The notes: a model not told the origin generated them from the sequence alone. A stretch of 64,000 nucleotides of DNA from Sphingobium sp. (GCA_017744605.1 JAGIAZ010000007.1:1-64000), one strand, 5' to 3'; positions 18,165 to 27,812 are shown, counted from the first letter of the stretch. Made by a program: numbers and translations.

Positions 18165-19511
18165 TCAGGCCTTGCCTTCGGCCACCGCATCGGCGTCACG
18201 CAGCGGCACGATCCAGACCAGCACCGCGCCGAGGATGGCGCCGGCGCACATGATCAGCGATACGGACAGCAGTTGGTCCTTGCCCAGGGCGTCGAACAGG
18301 AAACCGGCGATGATCGGCGAGCCGGCGGCGCCGGCACGGCCGACACCAAGCACGAACCCGGTGCCGGTGGCGCGGGCATAGGCGGGGAAGCCGCGGGCGA
18401 AGGCGGCATAATAGCCGACGATCGCTGCGTTGAGGAAGAACATGGTCAGGAACCCCGCCAGGCGCCATTGGCCGAGCGTGTCATGACCCATGCCGAACCA
18501 GGCGACCGCAACGATACCGAGCGCGCACATCGCGATGGTCGGGCCCTTGATGTCCCACTTCTTGAGCAGGAATCCGAACAGCGCGCCGCCGACCGCGCCA
18601 CCGATATTGGCATAGGTCAGCACGCTCGCGGCCAGTGGCTGACTGAAGCCGGTATCGGCGACGATCTGCACGGCAAATTTGAGGATGTAGTAGAAGGTCA
18701 GCGTGTGGAACATGTAGCCGAAAGCCAGCAGCAACGTGGTCGGCCGCAACTGGGGGTTCGACAGGATATCGGTGACCTTGGGCTTGGCGGCCTGCACCGG
18801 AATCGGCGGCAGCTCCGTGATCTCGGCCTTGCCGAATGCACGCAGCGACTTGTTGATCTTGCCGACGGCGCCTTCGGGCCTGCGCGCCGCGAAGAAAGCC
18901 GGCGTTTCCGGCACGAGCAAGACAACGAGCGGGATCATGATCGCCGTCACGACGGCGCCGAACAGGAACACGGCGCGCCAGTCATAATCGACCAGCAGCC
19001 AGCCCTGGGCCGCAAACCCGCCGATCACGCCGCCGACCGGATAGCCGATCACATAGAGCGCCATGGCGAGGCTGCGCGAGGCTTTGCTCGAGCTTTCGGC
19101 CGTCACGGCGTTGGTCGCTGCGAGCATGCCACCGATGCCGAGACCCGTGATCAACCGCCAGATCGTCAGCTCGGTCACGCCATGAGCGGCATGCGCCATG
19201 TACATGCCGATGGCCATGATCACGAGGCAGATCAGGATGTCGAGCTTGCGGCCGATCTTGTCAGCCAGGCTGCCGAGAATGACCGATCCGAAACCCATGC
19301 CGACGAGTTCAGCCGACAGCACGATGCCCAACTGCGAACGGGGAATGCCCCACTCCTTGGAAATACCGGGGGCCGCGAAGGCGCTGGACAGAACGTCGAA
19401 ACCGTCCAGGGCATTGAGAAGGATCATCAGGATGATGACGACCCATTGCCTGCCGGACATGGGCGATTCATTGATGATCGTCCGTGGATCGGTTCCAGCC
19501 ATGTCGTTCAT
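18165..19511 (-). CDS. MFS transporter, aromatic acid:H+ symporter (AAHS) family
   Basis: The 448-residue product has twelve predicted membrane segments. Family marks are the TM1 motif ALDGFDVLSSAFAAPGI, where the DGFD acid is required in PcaK-type carriers, and GSLADKIGRK after TM2. AAHS proteins import benzoate-type acids such as protocatechuate and vanillate. ATG 19511 is chosen because GGAGGGG precedes it; a longer frame adds a 39-residue non-membrane stretch. It lies downstream of marR on the same strand, 44 bases apart, so regulator and uptake are probably cotranscribed. The exact substrate is unknown. Confidence 0.85.
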   Translation of the reverse strand: MNDMAGTDPRTIINESPMSGRQWVVIILMILLNALDGFDVLSSAFAAPGISKEWGIPRSQLGIVLSAELVGMGFGSVILGSLADKIGRKLDILICLVIMAIGMYMAHAAHGVTELTIWRLITGLGIGGMLAATNAVTAESSSKASRSLAMALYVIGYPVGGVIGGFAAQGWLLVDYDWRAVFLFGAVVTAIMIPLVVLLVPETPAFFAARRPEGAVGKINKSLRAFGKAEITELPPIPVQAAKPKVTDILSNPQLRPTTLLLAFGYMFHTLTFYYILKFAVQIVADTGFSQPLAASVLTYANIGGAVGGALFGFLLKKWDIKGPTIAMCALGIVAVAWFGMGHDTLGQWRLAGFLTMFFLNAAIVGYYAAFARGFPAYARATGTGFVLGVGRAGAAGSPIIAGFLFDALGKDQLLSVSLIMCAGAILGAVLVWIVPLRDADAVAEGKA

Positions 19512-19555
19512 CCCCTCCAGAAATTTGTCGTTATGCGGTGCCCGCAGTGCCGAAT

Positions 19556-20056
19556 CTACTCGTGAATACGGCGCAAAAGCTCGATGAGCAATGCCGCCTC
19601 GCGCTTGGTGAAGCGTGAGCGAACCCATTGTTCATGCTCGTCGATACAGCGCCGCGCCTCAAGCAGTGCTTCGTGGCCCGGCGCGGTCAGCGTCAATGTC
19701 TGACGGCGACGGTCGCGCTGGGATTCTCCGCGCACGAGCAGGCCACGGGCCTCCAGCCGGTTGATGATCGCCATCGTGGTCGCGCGGTCCATCTGCAGAC
19801 CGCGGCCGATATCGGCCTGGGCGATATGCGGATGATCGTCGATCAGCCAGAGGACCGAGACCATCTTCTGCGTGAGACCCAGCTCGGCGAATGTTTCGGA
19901 AAAGTGCCGATGGGTCGCGCCATGGGCGAGACGGATGTGAAAGCCGATAACGTCATCGAGCGCGCCGATGTCGCCATCGCTAGCGGGCACGGCCCGACTG
20001 CTCGCGGGCCCGGCATTTGCGGCCAGCGCCGAACCCTGCCTTTCTTCTGCGTCCAA
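19556..20056 (-). CDS. MarR-family transcriptional regulator
   Basis: The 166-residue product carries a winged helix-turn-helix (about residues 65-125, with LTQKMVSVLWLIDDHPHIAQ, QMDRATTMAIINRLEARGLL and the wing RDRRRQTLTLT). MarR proteins usually repress nearby genes until a phenolic ligand binds. The start is probably TTG 20056, with GGGAG eight bases upstream; no suitable ATG precedes the domain. It is divergent from the lignostilbene dioxygenase at 20160 and upstream of the AAHS carrier, so it likely controls both through the shared intergenic region. The start choice is uncertain. Confidence 0.8.
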   Translation of the reverse strand: MDAEERQGSALAANAGPASSRAVPASDGDIGALDDVIGFHIRLAHGATHRHFSETFAELGLTQKMVSVLWLIDDHPHIAQADIGRGLQMDRATTMAIINRLEARGLLVRGESQRDRRRQTLTLTAPGHEALLEARRCIDEHEQWVRSRFTKREAALLIELLRRIHE

Positions 20057-20109
20057 CTCTTGCTCTCCCGAGGACCCCGTGCGACCCTCATTGATCGGGC
20101 GCAAAGACT

Positions 20110-20138
20110 TTGCCCATTTCGTAAGCGTAGCATACAAT
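20110..20138 (+). promoter_or_regulatory. Candidate promoter and MarR operator of the dioxygenase gene
   Basis: TTGCCC (20110-20115), a 17-base spacer and TACAAT (20133-20138) form a plausible -35/-10 pair, 22 bases before the dioxygenase ATG. An imperfect 15-base palindrome, GTAAGCGTAGCATAC (20121-20135), fills the spacer and would be a natural repressor site for the divergent MarR protein. Confidence 0.45.
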
Positions 20139-20159
20139 TCTGAGCGATAGGAGCAAGCC

Positions 20160-21638
20160 ATGGCACATTTCCCGGACATACCGGCTTTCACGGGCTTCAA
20201 CGCGCCGTCCAGAATCGAATGCGACATTGCGAATCTGGTGCATGAAGGCACGATTCCCCCCGAGCTCAATGGGGCCTTTTTCCGCGTCCAACCGGACCCG
20301 CAATTCCCGCCGCGGCTGGGCCACGACATCAGCTTCAATGGCGATGGCATGATCACGCGCTTCCACATCCATGACGGACAGTGCGACGTGCGCCAACGCT
20401 GGGCGCAGACCGACAAGTGGAAGCTGGAGAACGCCGCCAATAAGGGGCTGTTCGGCGCCTACCGCAATCCGCTGACCGACGACGAGAGCGTCAAGGGCGA
20501 AATCCGCGGCACGGCCAACACCAATGCCTTCCTCTATGCCGGCAAACTCTGGGCGATGAAGGAAGACAGCCCTTCCCTCACCATGGACCCCGCGACCATG
20601 GAAACGTTCGGCTATGAGAAGTTCGGCGGCAAGATGACGGGCCAGACCTTCACCGCTCACCCCAAGGTCGATCCCACGACCGGCAACATGATCGCCATCG
20701 GCTACGCGGCCTCCGGCCTCTGCACCGACGACGTGTGCCTCTACGAGATCGGCCCCGATGGCGAGTTGATCTACGAAGCGTGGTTCAAGGCGCCCTATTA
20801 TTGCATGATGCACGACTTCGGCGTGACGCCGGACTATCTGGTGCTGCACATCGTGCCGAGCATCGGCAGCTGGGAGCGGCTGGAAAAGGGCATGCCGCAT
20901 TTCGGCTTCGACACGACCCTGCCGGTCTATCTCGGCATCATCCCGCGCAGGGCCGATCTCAAGCAGGACGATATCCGCTGGTTCAAGCGCGACAATTGCT
21001 TTGCCAGCCATGTCCTGAATGCCTGGCAGGAAGGCAGCAAGATCCACTTCGTGACGCCGGAAGCGCAGAACAACATGTTCCCCTTCTTCCCGGACGTGCA
21101 CGGCGCACCATTCAATCCGCAGCAGGCGATGAGCAAGCTGACCGACTGGGTAGTCGATCTGGCCTCCAACTCGGACGAATTCACCGAGATCAAACGCCTC
21201 ACCGAGACCGCGTCCGAATTCCCGCGCATCGACGACCGCTTCACCGGCCTCAAGAACCGCTACGGCTGGGGCCTGGAGATGGACATGAAGCGTCCGGTCG
21301 CGCTCAAGGGCGGCAGTGCCGGCGGCTTCCTGATGAACTGCCTGTTCCTCAAGGACCTGGAGACCGGCGCCGAGCAGCATTGGTGGTGCGGCGACATCTC
21401 CTCGCTGCAGGAGCCCTGCTTCATCCCGCGCAGCAAGACCGCGCCCGAGGGCGACGGCTGGATCGTCATGGTCTGCAACCGGCTCGAGGAGCATAAGAGC
21501 GACCTGCTCATCTTCGAGGCGCTCGACATCAAGAAGGGTCCGGTCGCGACGATCCACATTCCCTTCCAGCTGCGCTTCGGCCTGCATGGCAATTGGGCCA
21601 ATGCCGAGGATATCGGCCTCGCAAAGGTAGCCGCCTGA
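20160..21638 (+). CDS. Carotenoid-oxygenase family protein, probable lignostilbene alpha,beta-dioxygenase
   Basis: The 492-residue product has the four iron-binding histidines of the RPE65/carotenoid oxygenase family at about H167 (TAHPK), H218 (CMMHDFG), H284 (FASHVLNAW) and H476 (GLHGNWA). Members from sphingomonads (LSD isozymes, NOV1) cleave the central double bond of 4-hydroxystilbenes with O2 to give two benzaldehydes. Such stilbenes arise from beta-1 and beta-5 lignin dimers. It is divergent from a MarR regulator and followed by a serine hydrolase and a DUF3237 protein, which favours a lignin-dimer role over carotenoid cleavage. A second, dissimilar paralogue is at 62338-63813. Confidence 0.88.
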   Translation: MAHFPDIPAFTGFNAPSRIECDIANLVHEGTIPPELNGAFFRVQPDPQFPPRLGHDISFNGDGMITRFHIHDGQCDVRQRWAQTDKWKLENAANKGLFGAYRNPLTDDESVKGEIRGTANTNAFLYAGKLWAMKEDSPSLTMDPATMETFGYEKFGGKMTGQTFTAHPKVDPTTGNMIAIGYAASGLCTDDVCLYEIGPDGELIYEAWFKAPYYCMMHDFGVTPDYLVLHIVPSIGSWERLEKGMPHFGFDTTLPVYLGIIPRRADLKQDDIRWFKRDNCFASHVLNAWQEGSKIHFVTPEAQNNMFPFFPDVHGAPFNPQQAMSKLTDWVVDLASNSDEFTEIKRLTETASEFPRIDDRFTGLKNRYGWGLEMDMKRPVALKGGSAGGFLMNCLFLKDLETGAEQHWWCGDISSLQEPCFIPRSKTAPEGDGWIVMVCNRLEEHKSDLLIFEALDIKKGPVATIHIPFQLRFGLHGNWANAEDIGLAKVAA

Positions 21639-21690
21639 GCAAAAAGCTTTAGGCTTCAGCTCGAATCACGATGTTGGGGGAGCTGGAGCC

Positions 21691-22884
21691 ATGAAGCCAT
21701 TTCGTACGGCCGCGACGACGCTATTTCTGTCCCTGGCCTTTGCCGGGGCAATTCAGGCAGGCGCACAGGATGTCGGCAAACAGGCCAACCCTTCGCCCGC
21801 CGTCATCAAGATGCGCCAGCAATGGCTGAATGGCGACATCAACAGCTTCACCTTCCGCGACAACGACCGGCTGTTCGATACCCGCACCGTGAAGCATGCC
21901 GGCGCAGTGTGGGCACTCCCGCGCGCTGTCGGTTTCAATATGCCTGCGGGCTATCAGGACTTCGCCGAGAAGACCTACACCAATGCCTTCCTGGTGATCC
22001 GCGATGGCAAGATCCTGTTCGAGGATTATCGCGATCGTTCGAACCCGGGCACGAAGTTCATCGCCTTCTCGATGTCGAAGTCGATCATCTCGATGCTGAC
22101 CGGCATCGCGCTCCAGAAGGGCCTTATCGCCTCGATCGACGATCCCGTCACGAAGTACGTCCCCGAGCTCAAGGGCGGTGGCTATGACGGCGTATCGATC
22201 CGCCACATCCTCCAGATGCGGTCGGGCGTCGACTATGAGGAGCGCTATGATTTCGGCGAGCACCCCAGCCCCGCCGCCGTTAATCACGAGACAGCGATCG
22301 TCGAGAACAAGCGCAGGTTCGCCGAATCCGCCCGGACGATCGGCAAGAAATGGGAGCCGGGCAGCCACTTCAACTATGCGACGATCGATACCGCCGTACT
22401 GGGATGGATGCTCGAGCGCGCCACCAGGCAGCCGATCGCCCAGTTCATGCAGGCCAATATCTGGGCGCCGCTCGGCGCCGAGGCGGACGGCTACTGGCTC
22501 GCGGACGGTCCGCCGGGCGTAGGGCGCGAACTGGCCGGCATGGGCTTCAACGCAACGCTGCGCGACTTCGGCCGGCTCGGCATGCTGATGCTCAATCAAG
22601 GCAAGCGCGGAAACCAGCAGATCGTGCCGGCCGGCTGGTTGAAGCAGGCGACCACTATGATGCCGACCGGCGCGCCGGGTGGGCGCGGCTATGGCCTGCA
22701 GTTCTGGCAGCTCGATGATGAGCCCGGCGCCTTCGCCGCGCTCGGCCTCGCGGGCCAGTTCATATATGTCCACCCCGCCACGCGCACCGTGATCGTCAAG
22801 CTCAGCTACTTCCCGCCTGTGGAGCCGCCTGAGGTGATGCCGGAGACACTGCGCTATTTCAAAGCGATCACCAGCCAGCGCTGA
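21691..22884 (+). CDS. Secreted serine hydrolase, class C beta-lactamase-like
   Basis: The 397-residue product starts with a cleavable signal peptide (about residues 1-25, ending AIQAGAQ) and has a beta-lactamase/esterase fold. The nucleophile motif SxxK is S127-M-S-K130 in IAFSMSKSII. The second motif appears as NYATID. Enzymes of this type include esterases such as EstB as well as penicillin-binding proteins. The gene lies 52 bases after the dioxygenase and 14 before a DUF3237 gene, so a hydrolytic step on an aromatic ester is more likely than antibiotic resistance, but no substrate can be read from the sequence. Confidence 0.8.
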   Translation: MKPFRTAATTLFLSLAFAGAIQAGAQDVGKQANPSPAVIKMRQQWLNGDINSFTFRDNDRLFDTRTVKHAGAVWALPRAVGFNMPAGYQDFAEKTYTNAFLVIRDGKILFEDYRDRSNPGTKFIAFSMSKSIISMLTGIALQKGLIASIDDPVTKYVPELKGGGYDGVSIRHILQMRSGVDYEERYDFGEHPSPAAVNHETAIVENKRRFAESARTIGKKWEPGSHFNYATIDTAVLGWMLERATRQPIAQFMQANIWAPLGAEADGYWLADGPPGVGRELAGMGFNATLRDFGRLGMLMLNQGKRGNQQIVPAGWLKQATTMMPTGAPGGRGYGLQFWQLDDEPGAFAALGLAGQFIYVHPATRTVIVKLSYFPPVEPPEVMPETLRYFKAITSQR

Positions 22885-22898
22885 GAGGAGACACGGCC

Positions 22899-23375
22899 AT
22901 GATACCGCAAGGAGCGATCCAGCCCGGCCTGGAATTCGTCTATGAAGCCGAGGGCAATCTCGGCGCGCCGGTCCCGATCGGCGATACGGTCGACGGCACC
23001 CGGCGCATCATCCCCATATTCGCGGGCGGGCGCGTCGAGGGACCGCTGATCAAGGGGCAATTGCTCGGCAATGCCGCCGACTTCCAGCTGACCCGCCCTG
23101 ACGGCGTCACCATCGCCGATGCGCTCTACGCGCTGGAGACCGACGACGGTGTCGTGATCCAGATCCGCAACCGCGGCCTGCGACATGGGCCGCCCGACGT
23201 GATGGCGCGGTTGGCGGCGGGCGACGATGTCGACCCGGCGGACTATTATTTCCGCACCGTGCCCGAGTTCATTGCGCCCAAGGGCCGCTATGACTGGATG
23301 AACAACTCGATCTTCATCTGCTCCGGCGCGCGCTACAAGGCCGGGATCAAGCTCTGGGTCTGGCGGGTGACGTGA
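22899..23375 (+). CDS. DUF3237 protein, candidate phenylcoumaran-acid decarboxylase
   Basis: The 158-residue product shows the compact beta-barrel pattern of DUF3237: a start GLEFVYEAEGNLG, GGRVEGPLIKGQLLG, an aromatic-rich middle (ADYYFRTVPEF) and a closing IKLWVWRV strand. In Sphingobium SYK-6 the DUF3237 proteins PhcF and PhcG decarboxylate the diacid of dehydrodiconiferyl alcohol to a stilbene, which a lignostilbene dioxygenase then splits. Here such a dioxygenase lies two genes upstream. That function is inferred from family and neighbours; other DUF3237 proteins have no known role. Confidence 0.75.
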   Translation: MIPQGAIQPGLEFVYEAEGNLGAPVPIGDTVDGTRRIIPIFAGGRVEGPLIKGQLLGNAADFQLTRPDGVTIADALYALETDDGVVIQIRNRGLRHGPPDVMARLAAGDDVDPADYYFRTVPEFIAPKGRYDWMNNSIFICSGARYKAGIKLWVWRVT

Positions 23376-23425
23376 GCCGGCGGCTCAGACGGCCGGCAAC
23401 AGGTCCGTAACCCCACGCCAGAGCG

Positions 23426-23449
23426 GCGCGCCACCAACAGGTGGCGCGC
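23426..23449 (+). terminator. Perfect GC-rich hairpin after the DUF3237 gene
   Basis: GCGCGCCACC (23426-23435) and GGTGGCGCGC (23440-23449) form a perfect 10-bp stem with an AACA loop, 50 bases past the DUF3237 stop. There is no T run, so it may be a pause or RNA-protecting stem instead of a full terminator. Confidence 0.45.
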
Positions 23450-23552
23450 GTGGCGAGGACGAGCAGCAGCAACGTATCGTCGAAGCGATGGAGCAGCATC
23501 GGCAGTCATGATCGAGGTTGCGCTCCCAAGCGATGCGGCCCATCTTCGCGCC

Positions 23553-24551
23553 ATGACGAAACTCAGCTTCCTCGATCTCGTGAACGTCCGCCAGGGCGAA
23601 GAAGCCGCCGATGCGATCGCGCGCGTGGGACCGGTGGCTGCGCAGGCCGAAGCACAGGGCTATCGTCGCTATTGGGTCGCCGAGCATCACGGCATGGCGG
23701 GCGTCGCGGCGGCGGCGACGGCGCTGATCATCGCCGAGGCCGGACGCGCCACGAAAACGATCCGCATCGGCGCGGGCGGCATCATGCTGCCCAATCATTC
23801 GCCGATGGTGATCGCCGAACAGTTCGGCACGCTCGACGCCCTCTTCCCCGGCCGCATCGATCTCGGTCTCGGCCGGGCCCCCGGTGCGGACGCCCGCGTG
23901 CTCCAGGCCCTGCGCCGGGACTATGAGCGCGAGGCCGATGAATTTCCGCGCAATGTCGTCGAGCTGCGCGCCCATCTCACCGGCGATCCCGACCTTGGCG
24001 TCGTGGCCGTGCCGGGCCGAGGCGCAAAGATCGAGATGTGGATCCTGGGCTCCAGCCTGTTCGGCGCGCAACTCGCGGCCGCCCTTGGCATGCCCTACGC
24101 CTTCGCCAGCCATTTTGCGCCCGACCTCCTCGACGAAGCGCTGGCGATCTATCGGCGCGACTTCCGGCCCTCGCAGCATCTGCGCGAGCCTTATGCCGCA
24201 GCTGCCTTCAACGCGATCGCCGGCGAGACGCGCGAGGAAGGCCGCTATCTGGCGAGTTCCATGGTGCAGAATTTCGTGGCGCTGCGCACCGGCAACCCCG
24301 GCAAGCTACCGCCGCCGATCGAGGGCTATCGCGAGAACCTCGATCCCTCGCTCCGCGCGATGCTCAATAATGTGCTGCGCTGTGGCGCCTTTGGCGATGT
24401 CGTGGATGTGGCCGAGGGCATGGGGACATTCCTGCGGCGCACGCAAGTCGACGAGATCATCGTCCATGGCGCCGTGTTCGATCCGGAAGCGCGGCTCAAA
24501 TCAATGGCGCTTGTGGCGCAGGCCTTCGAAACCATCCGCGAAACGGCGTGA
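23553..24551 (+). CDS. LLM-class flavin-dependent oxidoreductase
   Basis: The 332-residue product is a bacterial luciferase-like monooxygenase. Recognisable parts are the opening LSFLDLVNVRQG, RRYWVAEHHGMAGVAAAA, RIGAGGIMLPNHSP and FPGRIDLGLGRAPGAD, all typical of the MsnO8-like group. These proteins use FMNH2 or F420 with a TIM-barrel fold; many are uncharacterised. ATG 23553 gives the canonical N-terminus; ATG 23508 in the same frame adds 15 unusual residues, and neither has a strong RBS. It converges with copD. Its link to the aromatic pathway is unproven. Confidence 0.8.
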   Translation: MTKLSFLDLVNVRQGEEAADAIARVGPVAAQAEAQGYRRYWVAEHHGMAGVAAAATALIIAEAGRATKTIRIGAGGIMLPNHSPMVIAEQFGTLDALFPGRIDLGLGRAPGADARVLQALRRDYEREADEFPRNVVELRAHLTGDPDLGVVAVPGRGAKIEMWILGSSLFGAQLAAALGMPYAFASHFAPDLLDEALAIYRRDFRPSQHLREPYAAAAFNAIAGETREEGRYLASSMVQNFVALRTGNPGKLPPPIEGYRENLDPSLRAMLNNVLRCGAFGDVVDVAEGMGTFLRRTQVDEIIVHGAVFDPEARLKSMALVAQAFETIRETA

Positions 24552-24593
24552 GCATTCGGCTGGCGTGGGTCGACGCCGACGCAGAAAGGGCGG

Positions 24594-25511
24594 TCACCCT
24601 CCGCCCGGTTCCAGCATCCCAAGCCAACCGACCAACGCCAGAACCGCGAATGCAAGGGTCGCTTCAACGGCAATGCTGCGGCGCAAGTCCCTGAGGCTGG
24701 GACGCAACTCTCCACGCTCGATCGAAGCGCTCAACGCTGGCGTCAGCCTGTACCGGTTGAGCGCGGCGCAGCCCAACATCGCCGCGAAGAAAACCAGCTT
24801 CACGAACAGCAGCCGGCCATAAGTCGAGGTGCCGAGCGTCGGCAGAGCGGCCGCATCCACGATAAAAGCGGCATTTGCGATGCCTGTCAGGACGATCAGG
24901 ACGACGACGATAGTGCCCGTCCGCCCGAAGTCGGCCAATGCCGCATGCGCCACTTCGATTCGCTCATGCGTGACCTTTCCGCCGGGCAACACCAGCGCCA
25001 GCAACATGGCCAAGGCGCCCAGCCAGGTGGAAGCCGCCAGCAAGTGCACGACGTCGGAGACGAGATGCACGGAGCCCGCCATCCCCTCGCCGCCCGCGCC
25101 ATGGCCGCTCCATGCAAGTGTAGCGATGGCGACCGCTCCGCAAAGGGCCAGCAACGCGGGTTTTGCACGTCCAAGTGGCAGAAGCAGTGCAAGGACCAGC
25201 CCCAATAGGAGGGCAGCGGTCCGCGTCACGAAAGCCCAGCCGATCGCGGACTCGGCCAGCAATGTTTGCACCAGCCCCATGTCGAGCGTGCCAAAGGGCG
25301 TGGCGCTCATCCGCGCCACAAGCAGCAGGAAACCAAGCAGGCTGAGCACGATGCTCAATCCCGCAAGCAGGATGAGGACACGGCCGAGACGAAACATGCG
25401 CCAAAGCCCCTCCCCACCCCGATGGACCAAGGTGAAGAAAGGGAGGCCGAAGAACAGGCCGAGGCCACCGTACAATCCGAAGCGGACTGCCGCGAGCGGC
25501 CAATCCGACAT
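24594..25511 (-). CDS. copD: Copper resistance/homeostasis membrane protein CopD
   Basis: The 305-residue product is an integral membrane protein with about eight helices, matching CopD: the HLVSDVVHLLAASTWLGALAM-type region carries paired histidines that can bind copper, and the C-terminal half has LLFVKLVFFAAMLGCAALNRYRL. CopD works with periplasmic CopC in copper uptake or handling. It follows copC immediately, with a 1-base gap, on the minus strand. Copper supply may serve copper enzymes of the cell; nothing ties it directly to the neighbouring catabolic genes. Confidence 0.85.
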   Translation of the reverse strand: MSDWPLAAVRFGLYGGLGLFFGLPFFTLVHRGGEGLWRMFRLGRVLILLAGLSIVLSLLGFLLLVARMSATPFGTLDMGLVQTLLAESAIGWAFVTRTAALLLGLVLALLLPLGRAKPALLALCGAVAIATLAWSGHGAGGEGMAGSVHLVSDVVHLLAASTWLGALAMLLALVLPGGKVTHERIEVAHAALADFGRTGTIVVVLIVLTGIANAAFIVDAAALPTLGTSTYGRLLFVKLVFFAAMLGCAALNRYRLTPALSASIERGELRPSLRDLRRSIAVEATLAFAVLALVGWLGMLEPGGG

Positions 25512-25512
25512 C

Positions 25513-25887
25513 TTACTTCACAGTGAAGGCGAGCTTGCCCGCAACGCGGTGTGTGTCGGTCGAGACGACATGCCAATTGAGACTATAGTGCCCCGCCGGC
25601 AAGGGCTTGTCGAGTGTCGCCACGAGGGTCTTGCCGTCCTTGCCGACCGACGTCTTGAGGCCCGTCATCTTCATGGGCTCCATGCCCTTCATGTCCATCA
25701 TGAGGTCGGCCCCGGATACCGGCCCCATCAACGCCTCGCTGAACTTGAGCGAGATTTCCTTGACGTTGCCGGCGGTCGCATCGGCCGCGGGCGTGGACGA
25801 CAGCAATTTGGGATGCGCCAGCACCGGCGCTGCCATGGCCGCAACAGCCACAGCAAGCACCAGACCGGCATTGCGAACGACGTTCAT
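25513..25887 (-). CDS. copC: Periplasmic copper-binding protein CopC
   Basis: The 124-residue product has a signal peptide ending PVLA|HPKLLSSTPA, so the mature protein starts with the histidine that binds Cu(II) in CopC. The rest fits the CopC beta-barrel: LKFSEALMGPVSG, a Met-rich DLMMDMKGMEPMKM stretch for Cu(I), and the HVVSTDTHRVAGKLAFTV end. ATG 25887 with GGAGAG upstream is preferred to a longer frame. copC-copD form a two-gene operon. Confidence 0.88.
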   Translation of the reverse strand: MNVVRNAGLVLAVAVAAMAAPVLAHPKLLSSTPAADATAGNVKEISLKFSEALMGPVSGADLMMDMKGMEPMKMTGLKTSVGKDGKTLVATLDKPLPAGHYSLNWHVVSTDTHRVAGKLAFTVK

Positions 25888-25957
25888 AACGACTCTCCTG
25901 AACTGATCACCATTCGAGCATAGCCGGTGTCCACTGAACACCCGGCAACGAATATGC

Positions 25958-27616
25958 TCAGGCCGGTGCCAGTTCCTTGGCGTCTTCCAGGATCATCTGC
26001 GAGCCCTTCTCGCCGATCATGATCGTCGCGGCGTTGGTGTTGCCCGAGACGATCTTGGGCATGACCGAGGCATCGACGACGCGAAGGCCCTGGATACCGT
26101 TCACGCGCAGACGGGAATCGACCACCGCCTTGGGATCGGAGCCCATGCGGCACGTGCCGACGGCATGATACAGCGTACCGCCGGCGACCTGCGCATAGAA
26201 GAACATCTGGTCGTCGGTCTCGCCGAACGGATCGGGACCGGCGATATACTTGGCGATCGCGGGCTGCTGCCAGATCTTGCGGATGAGCTTGAGCTGCGTG
26301 ACCGCCATCTGCTGGTCGATCTTGTCGTCGAGATAATTGGGTACGATCTTCGGCGGCTCCAGCCCATCCGGCGACCGGGCGTGGATGTGGCCACGCGATT
26401 CTGGGCGCACCTGACAGGGATTGGAGGCCATGCCCGGCTCCTTCTCCAGCGCCAACTGCTGCCTGGCATTGAGCACTTCGAGATCCATCGAGGCCGCCAT
26501 GGTGTGGATCTGGATATCCGGCGTTTCCAGGCCTTCGCGCGAGCGCACGAAGCAGCAGCCATGGGCCACGGCATAGCTGAGCAGGCCCTTGCGGGTGAGC
26601 CCATATTTCACGATCTGGCCGAGCAGCGGGAAACCGCTCGCCATGGAGTTGACAGACGGGACGCCGTCCTTGAGGCGCGCCTGGCAGCCGATCATGTAGT
26701 GATCCTGCATATTCTCGCCGACGCCGGCGGACTCGTGCAGCACGTCGACGCCGATGCCCTTCAGCACCTTGCCCTGACCGATGCCGGAGATTTCGAGCAG
26801 CTTGGGGCTTTCCACCGCACCCGCCGCGAGGATCACTTCCTTGCGGACCTTGACGGTGCGCTTCACGCCCTTCTGGATGAACTCCACGCCGACCGCGCGC
26901 TTGCCCTCGAAGAGGATGCGGGTCGTCATGGCGCGCGTCTCGACCACGAGGTTGTCGCGATGCATGACCGGATGGAGGAATGCGACAGCCGCTGAGCAGC
27001 GCATGCCGTTGCGCGCGGTCATCTGGAACCAGCTGGTGCCTTCCTGGTCGCCGTCGTTGAGGTCGTCCTTATAGGCGATGCCGGCTTCGACGCAGGCGTC
27101 GATCAGCGCCTTGCTGATCGGATGATGCTCGGGGAAATCGGAAACGCCCAGCTCGCCGCCGGTGCCATGGGTCGGGATCGGCCCGCGTTGCTGGTCTTCG
27201 CTCTTCTTGAAATAAGGCAGCACGTCGTCCCAGGCCCAGCCTTCGCAGCCCATCTGACGCCAGCCGTCATAATCCGCCGACTGACCGCGCACATAGAGCA
27301 GGCCGTTGAGCGAAGAGGAGCCGCCGAGGACCTTGCCCTTTGGCCATTTGTGGGGTCGCCCGCCGGAGCCGGCGTCGACCTCCGTCTCGTAGAGCCAGTT
27401 CACCTTGGGGTCGTTCAGCGTCTTGCCGAAGCCGATCGGGATGTGGATCATCAGGTTGGACTTGAACTGGCTGAGCTCGCGTGTCGGCCGGTCGTCACCG
27501 CCGGCCTCCAGGAGCACGACCTTGGTGTTCCGGTCCGCCGACAGCCGATTGGCAAGCACGCAGCCGGCGCTGCCGGCACCCACGATCACATAGTCGGCGA
27601 TCGTCTCATCTGACAT
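25958..27616 (-). CDS. GMC-family FAD alcohol oxidoreductase
   Basis: The 552-residue product is a glucose-methanol-choline oxidoreductase: the FAD dinucleotide motif [14 protein letters not shown] lies near residue 12, the second signature [18 protein letters not shown] near 85, and the catalytic region HAVGTCRMG plus [19 protein letters not shown] at the C-terminus, giving the active-site His and Asn. GMC enzymes PhcC and PhcD of Sphingobium SYK-6 oxidise the A-ring side-chain alcohol in dehydrodiconiferyl alcohol breakdown. The surrounding stilbene dioxygenase, DUF3237 and LigW genes make that type of substrate plausible, though choline or simple alcohols cannot be excluded. ATG 27616 has a GAGAGAGGG site. 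Confidence 0.85.
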   Translation of the reverse strand: MSDETIADYVIVGAGSAGCVLANRLSADRNTKVVLLEAGGDDRPTRELSQFKSNLMIHIPIGFGKTLNDPKVNWLYETEVDAGSGGRPHKWPKGKVLGGSSSLNGLLYVRGQSADYDGWRQMGCEGWAWDDVLPYFKKSEDQQRGPIPTHGTGGELGVSDFPEHHPISKALIDACVEAGIAYKDDLNDGDQEGTSWFQMTARNGMRCSAAVAFLHPVMHRDNLVVETRAMTTRILFEGKRAVGVEFIQKGVKRTVKVRKEVILAAGAVESPKLLEISGIGQGKVLKGIGVDVLHESAGVGENMQDHYMIGCQARLKDGVPSVNSMASGFPLLGQIVKYGLTRKGLLSYAVAHGCCFVRSREGLETPDIQIHTMAASMDLEVLNARQQLALEKEPGMASNPCQVRPESRGHIHARSPDGLEPPKIVPNYLDDKIDQQMAVTQLKLIRKIWQQPAIAKYIAGPDPFGETDDQMFFYAQVAGGTLYHAVGTCRMGSDPKAVVDSRLRVNGIQGLRVVDASVMPKIVSGNTNAATIMIGEKGSQMILEDAKELAPA

Positions 27617-27812
27617 GATATTCCCTCTCTCTTCGCATGCGGCGCTCAGGCCGCACGGACTCAATTCACCCCACGATTAGTGGTCCGGATTTGCCCAAAG
27701 TCAACAATCTCCGCCGCTTCCTTCATCGCCAGCCTGACCTTGCTTCGGGGTCGAGATGGCTGCGCGATTGCGCTGCGTGGATGCTGGAAAAGTCAGCATC
27801 GCGTCGCCCGGC

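Noticed and set aside
24552-24593. Possible bidirectional terminator between the LLM gene and copD
   Set aside because: Only short imperfect pairing (GGGCGG with CCGCCC) without a T run; not strong enough to list.
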